A stretch of DNA of 8,868 bases from an uncultured Clostridia bacterium. Lineage in GTDB: Bacteria; Bacillota; Clostridia; Oscillospirales; CAG-272. Shown here piece by piece: positions 5,757-8,868 of the stretch. Positions within the stretch are counted from its first letter, which is position 1. Every line of letters starts with the position of its first letter. The notes beneath the pieces were generated by a model, which saw only the letters and a program-made list of their open reading frames with translations, ran no database searches and was not told where the DNA came from. Position numbers and translations under genes: made by a program. The stretch lies in the NCBI GenBank assembly GCA_945936265.1, contig CAMETB010000052.1, positions 1 through 8,868 of the forward strand, in the 5' to 3' direction.

Positions 5757-6989
5757 ATGGCTTTATTAAAAGGGAACGCCGTTGTAGGACAGTCCGGAGG
5801 GCCGACTGCGGCGATAAACGCTACGCTTTCAGGAGTTATAAGAGGAGTTTCCTCAGAAAACAGCCTGATAGGCAAACTTTACGGAATGAAAAACGGAATT
5901 GAAGGATTCATGAAAGAGGACTTTTCTGACCTCTCGTCTTTTTTTGATAATGAGAAAAAATTAAAGTCGCTTGAAGAAACTCCTTCTTCGTTTCTCGGCT
6001 CATGCAGAATGAAGTTGCCCAAACTTTCCGATGATGACCGCATTTATGTAAAAGTCTTCTCGATATTTGAAAAATATGATATAAAATATTTTTACTATAT
6101 CGGTGGCAATGACTCGATGGATACCGTTATGAAACTTGACGGATACGCAAAAAAAATCGGATATGAAATAAAGATAATCGGAGTACCGAAAACCATAGAT
6201 AACGATATACCGATAACCGACCATACTCCCGGTTACGGTTCGGCGGCGAAATTTGTCGCAACCGCTGTAAAGGAAATAGCGAGGGACTCTTCGGTTTACA
6301 CACTGAAATCTGTGACAATAGTTGAGATAATGGGCAGGGATTCCGGGTGGCTGACAGCCGCCGCTGCACTCCCCAAGGCACTGACGGGTAAGGGCGCCGA
6401 TCTTGTATATCTTCCGGAGAGAGTGTTTGACGAGGAAAGGTTTATCCGTTCTGTTGAGGAAAAACTTGATACATGCCCGCATGTAGTAGTGGCTGTGAGC
6501 GAGGGAATAAAATATAAAAACGGAAGATATGTTGCCGAGGGACTTAAAAACGAAGTTGAGGACGATTTCGGGCATAAGATACTTGCAGGCGTGGCAAGGT
6601 CGCTTGAACGCATGATAAAAAAAGAAATCGGTTGCAAGGTAAGAGCGGTTGAGCTGAATGTTCTTCAAAGATGTTCGGCGCATATTCTTTCGCTCACCGA
6701 TGTAAAAGAGAGCATAAGGGTCGGTAAAAGGGCTGTTATCTATTCTGTCTCGGGGCAGAGTGGCAAAATGATGGCATTCAGGCGCAGAGAAGGAAAGTAC
6801 CGCGTTGATATTGTAGCCGTTGACGTTTCCCTGGCGGCGAATAAGGTAAAATATGTTCCCGACGAATTTATAAATGAAAACGGCGACGGCGTTACCGAGA
6901 AATGTATAGAATATGTAAAGCCGCTTATAGCGGGAGAGAGAAAAATAAAATATGAGGACGGCATGCCTGTCCATATAACTCTGGAGTAA
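5757..6989 (+). CDS. pfp: Pyrophosphate-dependent 6-phosphofructokinase
   Basis: A 410-residue cytoplasmic enzyme of the phosphofructokinase family, interconverting fructose-6-phosphate and fructose-1,6-bisphosphate with pyrophosphate as the expected phosphoryl donor. Motifs: VVGQSGGPTAAIN (9-21, phosphate loop), IGGNDSMD (115-122), GVPKTIDND (142-150, catalytic Asp148), MGRDSGWL (192-199) and PERVFDEE (220-227). Donor choice is read from two places: Asp119 in GGNDS where ATP enzymes have GGDGS, and Lys145 in PKTIDND where ATP enzymes have PGTIDND; both point to PPi. The length also fits the ~400-residue PPi group rather than the ~320-residue ATP group. The start is ATG 5757 because ACGGAG lies 6 nt upstream; the frame extends back to GTG 5718, which overlaps the promoter. 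The downstream DUF1846 gene follows after 14 bp in the same operon. Confidence 0.94.
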   Translation: MALLKGNAVVGQSGGPTAAINATLSGVIRGVSSENSLIGKLYGMKNGIEGFMKEDFSDLSSFFDNEKKLKSLEETPSSFLGSCRMKLPKLSDDDRIYVKVFSIFEKYDIKYFYYIGGNDSMDTVMKLDGYAKKIGYEIKIIGVPKTIDNDIPITDHTPGYGSAAKFVATAVKEIARDSSVYTLKSVTIVEIMGRDSGWLTAAAALPKALTGKGADLVYLPERVFDEERFIRSVEEKLDTCPHVVVAVSEGIKYKNGRYVAEGLKNEVEDDFGHKILAGVARSLERMIKKEIGCKVRAVELNVLQRCSAHILSLTDVKESIRVGKRAVIYSVSGQSGKMMAFRRREGKYRVDIVAVDVSLAANKVKYVPDEFINENGDGVTEKCIEYVKPLIAGERKIKYEDGMPVHITLE

Positions 6990-7003
6990 AAGAGGGCACA
7001 TAG

Positions 7004-8491
7004 ATGTATAAAACAGGTTTTGACAATAACAAATATCTTAAAATGCAATCCGAAATGATAAAGGAGAGAATAGCAAAATTCGGCGGCAAACTTTATCTTG
7101 AATTCGGCGGTAAACTTTTTGACGATTACCATGCGTCCAGAGTTTTACCCGGCTTTGAGCCGGACAGTAAAATAAGAATGCTTGCCGAGCTCAAAGACAA
7201 GGCGGAAATAATAATAGCCATAAACGCAAACGACATAGAGAAAAACAAGGTGAGGGGGGATCTCGGCATAACCTACGACCTTGATGTTCTGCGCCTGATA
7301 GACGCATTCAGGGGCTTCGGACTTTATGTCGGCAGCGTTGTTCTTACAAGGTACAATCAGTCCTCGGTAGTAAATGCGTTTATGAAAAAACTCGAATCTC
7401 TCGGCATCAAGGTTTATAAGCACTACGCAATAGACAACTACCCCTACGATATAGAGAATATAGTAAGCGATGAGGGCTACGGCAAAAACGAGTATATCGA
7501 GACACAACGTCCGCTTGTCGTTGTAACCGCGCCCGGTCCGGGCAGCGGAAAGATGGCAACGTGCCTCTCGCAGATATATCACGATTATAAGAGGGGAATA
7601 AAGGCAGGGTACGCCAAGTTTGAAACTTTCCCGATATGGAACATTCCGCTTAACCATCCCGTAAATGTGGCGTACGAGGCCGCGACCGCAGATCTTAACG
7701 ATATAAATATGATAGATCCGTTTCACCTTGAAGCGTACGGAAAGACTGCGATAAACTACAACAGAGATGTTGAGATATTCCCGGTTCTTATGGCAATGTT
7801 TGAAAAGATAATGGGAGAATGTCCGTATAAGTCGCCTACTGATATGGGCGTCAACATGGCAGGCAACTGCATATTTGACGATGAGGCGGTAAGAAGGGCA
7901 TCTGAGTGCGAGATAATAAGAAGATATTATGCCGCTCTTTGCAATCAGAGAAAAGACGGTCACCGCTACGACGCCGAGGTGAACAAGATAAAACTCCTTA
8001 TGAACCAGAGCGGAATAACGGTAAAAGAGAGAAAATGCATACAAAGTGCTCTCGACAAAGCGGAGGCAACGGGTGCTCCCGCGGCATCAATAGAACTTTG
8101 CAACGGCAGAGTGGTGACGGGCAAAACCTCGGCGCTTCTCGGCGCTTCGAGCGCGGCACTTATAAATGCAATAAAAGCAGAGGCGGGAATTGACGACGAC
8201 GTCGATATCATCTCCCATGAGATACTCGAACCGGTACAGAAATTAAAGGTTGAAAACCTCGGTAACCATAACCCGAGGCTTCATACCGACGAGGTGCTTG
8301 TAGCGCTTGCAATATCCGCGGCAACGAGCGAGGTTGCCAAAAAGGCAATGGGCGTCCTTAAAAACTTAAAAGGCGCAGAACTCCATTCCTCCGTCATACT
8401 CTCTCCCGTCGATACTGCAACCTTCAGAAAGCTCGGTGTCAACCTGACTTGCGAGCCCGTATATCAGACGAAAAAACTTTTCCACGGTTAA
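7004..8491 (+). CDS. DUF1846 (UPF0371) family protein of unknown function
   Basis: A 495-residue protein recognised as the DUF1846 family by its overall sequence, including YLEFGGKLFDDYHASRVLPG (31-50), TAPGPGSGKMATCLSQ (175-190), FPIWNIPLNHPVN (209-221), SPTDMGVNMAGNCIFDD (277-293) and HNPRLHTDEVLVALAISAAT (422-441). It is full length. The glycine-rich GPGSGK (178-183) resembles a phosphate-binding loop but is not an exact Walker A (the first Gly is one place off and Met follows Lys). No signal peptide or membrane helix is evident, so it should be cytoplasmic. The family is widespread in Firmicutes and has, to my knowledge, known structures but no assigned reaction. The start is ATG 7004 with AGAGGG 7 nt upstream. 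It is the second gene of an operon with the PPi-phosphofructokinase, which suggests but does not prove a link to phosphorylated metabolites. Confidence 0.92.
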   Translation: MYKTGFDNNKYLKMQSEMIKERIAKFGGKLYLEFGGKLFDDYHASRVLPGFEPDSKIRMLAELKDKAEIIIAINANDIEKNKVRGDLGITYDLDVLRLIDAFRGFGLYVGSVVLTRYNQSSVVNAFMKKLESLGIKVYKHYAIDNYPYDIENIVSDEGYGKNEYIETQRPLVVVTAPGPGSGKMATCLSQIYHDYKRGIKAGYAKFETFPIWNIPLNHPVNVAYEAATADLNDINMIDPFHLEAYGKTAINYNRDVEIFPVLMAMFEKIMGECPYKSPTDMGVNMAGNCIFDDEAVRRASECEIIRRYYAALCNQRKDGHRYDAEVNKIKLLMNQSGITVKERKCIQSALDKAEATGAPAASIELCNGRVVTGKTSALLGASSAALINAIKAEAGIDDDVDIISHEILEPVQKLKVENLGNHNPRLHTDEVLVALAISAATSEVAKKAMGVLKNLKGAELHSSVILSPVDTATFRKLGVNLTCEPVYQTKKLFHG

Positions 8492-8572
8492 TCAAAATAA
8501 ACAGTTGGCTATACCGAACTCATAAACAAGCTACATCACAATTTGATTTACTTATATGCTAATAAAAATTAA

Positions 8573-8599
8573 AAAACGGCGGAGAATTTCCGCCGTTTT
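8573..8599. terminator. Bidirectional intrinsic terminator shared by the DUF1846 operon and recG
   Basis: AAAACGGCGGA (8573-8583) pairs perfectly with TCCGCCGTTTT (8589-8599) around a 5-nt loop. Rightward it ends in TTTT then CAGTTTATT. Leftward it is followed by a longer T-rich run (TTTTTTAATTTTTATT), making it stronger for recG. The first T of the recG stop complement (8599) is also the last base of the stem, so terminator and stop codon overlap by one base. Confidence 0.85.
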
Positions 8600-8868
8600 C
8601 AGTTTATTGTATTCGATTTTGACTTGCAGGCTTTATCGACCTCATCGTTTAACAGAGGATAGAGGTAAAGAGAGGGAATAAGCTCTCTTGCACTCTCGAA
8701 GGCGCTGTTAAGAAGAACGGTGTCGGAACAGGAACTTGCCATGTTGAGACCGTTATCACCTGACTGCCGTATCGGTCCGCCGTTTGAGAAAAATTCTCCG
8801 GGACCTCGCATTTTAAGATCGTATTCCGCAATGGTGTATCCGTCACAGACAGAGTGCTCTATTTCAAG
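8599..8868 (-). CDS. recG: ATP-dependent DNA helicase RecG, C-terminal 89 residues (5' part outside the window)
   Basis: The visible frame reads in from the right edge and ends at TGA 8599-8601. It contains DGYTIAEYDLKMRGPGEFF (residues 9-27 of the fragment), the region just after helicase motif VI that holds the TRG translocation motif of RecG, a helicase that reverses stalled replication forks and migrates branched DNA. RGPGEF separates it from Mfd, which has RGAGNLLG here. After this, the usual GxRQSG is present as PIRQSG, but a few extra residues (SNGG) precede it, a variant I associate with some Clostridia. The remainder (MASSCSDTVLLNSAFESARELI) fits the C-terminal helices. The ATG at 8811 is an internal Met of this frame, not the start. 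Confidence 0.88.
   Translation of the reverse strand, partial: LEIEHSVCDGYTIAEYDLKMRGPGEFFSNGGPIRQSGDNGLNMASSCSDTVLLNSAFESARELIPSLYLYPLLNDEVDKACKSKSNTIN

Noticed and set aside
6000..7001. Long open frame (333 codons) antisense to pfp
   Set aside because: It lies entirely against a well-supported gene, has no recognisable domain or ribosome binding site, and its Tyr/Cys/Arg-rich composition is typical of a shadow frame.
7145..8044. Long open frame (299 codons) antisense to the DUF1846 gene
   Set aside because: Same reasons: the composition follows from the sense codons and there is no promoter, ribosome binding site or motif.
8503..8520. Weak inverted repeat AGTTGG/CCGAACT after the DUF1846 gene
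   Set aside because: The stem is short and bulged with no T-tract; the strong hairpin at 8573-8599 is the convincing terminator.

Overview
The window looks like ordinary chromosome from a low-to-moderate GC, anaerobic, Clostridia-like Firmicute, probably an uncultured gut-type lineage. This rests on strong AGGAGG-type ribosome binding sites, TTG and GTG starts, frequent ATA and AGA codons, a long-form hibernation factor (HPF), a pyrophosphate-type phosphofructokinase, a DUF1846 protein and an orphan E2-like protein of a kind I recall from Clostridia. No mobile element, CRISPR array, tRNA, rRNA or phage gene is visible.

Left part (1-1358, minus strand): a deoxyribonucleoside catabolic unit, deoC followed by deoD with a 20-bp overlap, transcribed leftward from a TTGATT-N17-TAAAAT promoter. 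deoD keeps every recognisable active-site residue in one frame but has two internal stop codons (TAG at 240-242, TGA at 27-29). It is either a very young pseudogene or contains consensus errors. It runs off the left edge.

Middle (about 1408-2430, plus strand): a divergently transcribed protein with the 2-oxoacid dehydrogenase E2 / chloramphenicol acetyltransferase fold. It lacks lipoyl and subunit-binding domains, and the usual catalytic His is replaced by Glu. Its promoter overlaps an upstream in-frame GTG, so the start is placed at GTG 1481. A perfect inverted repeat sits at the predicted transcription start. A strong hairpin terminator follows and also faces the end of hpf.

Centre (2522-5691, minus strand): long-form ribosome hibernation factor hpf with its own extended -10 promoter and a leader hairpin; upstream of it a copper-export pair, copA (P1B-type ATPase, TTG start) and copZ (small HMA chaperone), 13 bp apart.

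Right part (5699-8599, plus strand): diverging from copA is a two-gene operon of PPi-dependent phosphofructokinase and a DUF1846 protein of unknown function. It ends in a hairpin that also serves as the terminator of a converging recG, whose last 89 codons reach the right edge.

Functionally, DeoC yields glyceraldehyde-3-phosphate, which enters the same glycolytic route that PFP serves. The copper genes and hpf are stress or maintenance functions. I see no convincing undescribed multi-gene system. The most useful leads are the doubly interrupted deoD, the His-less E2-like protein and the PFP-DUF1846 pairing.
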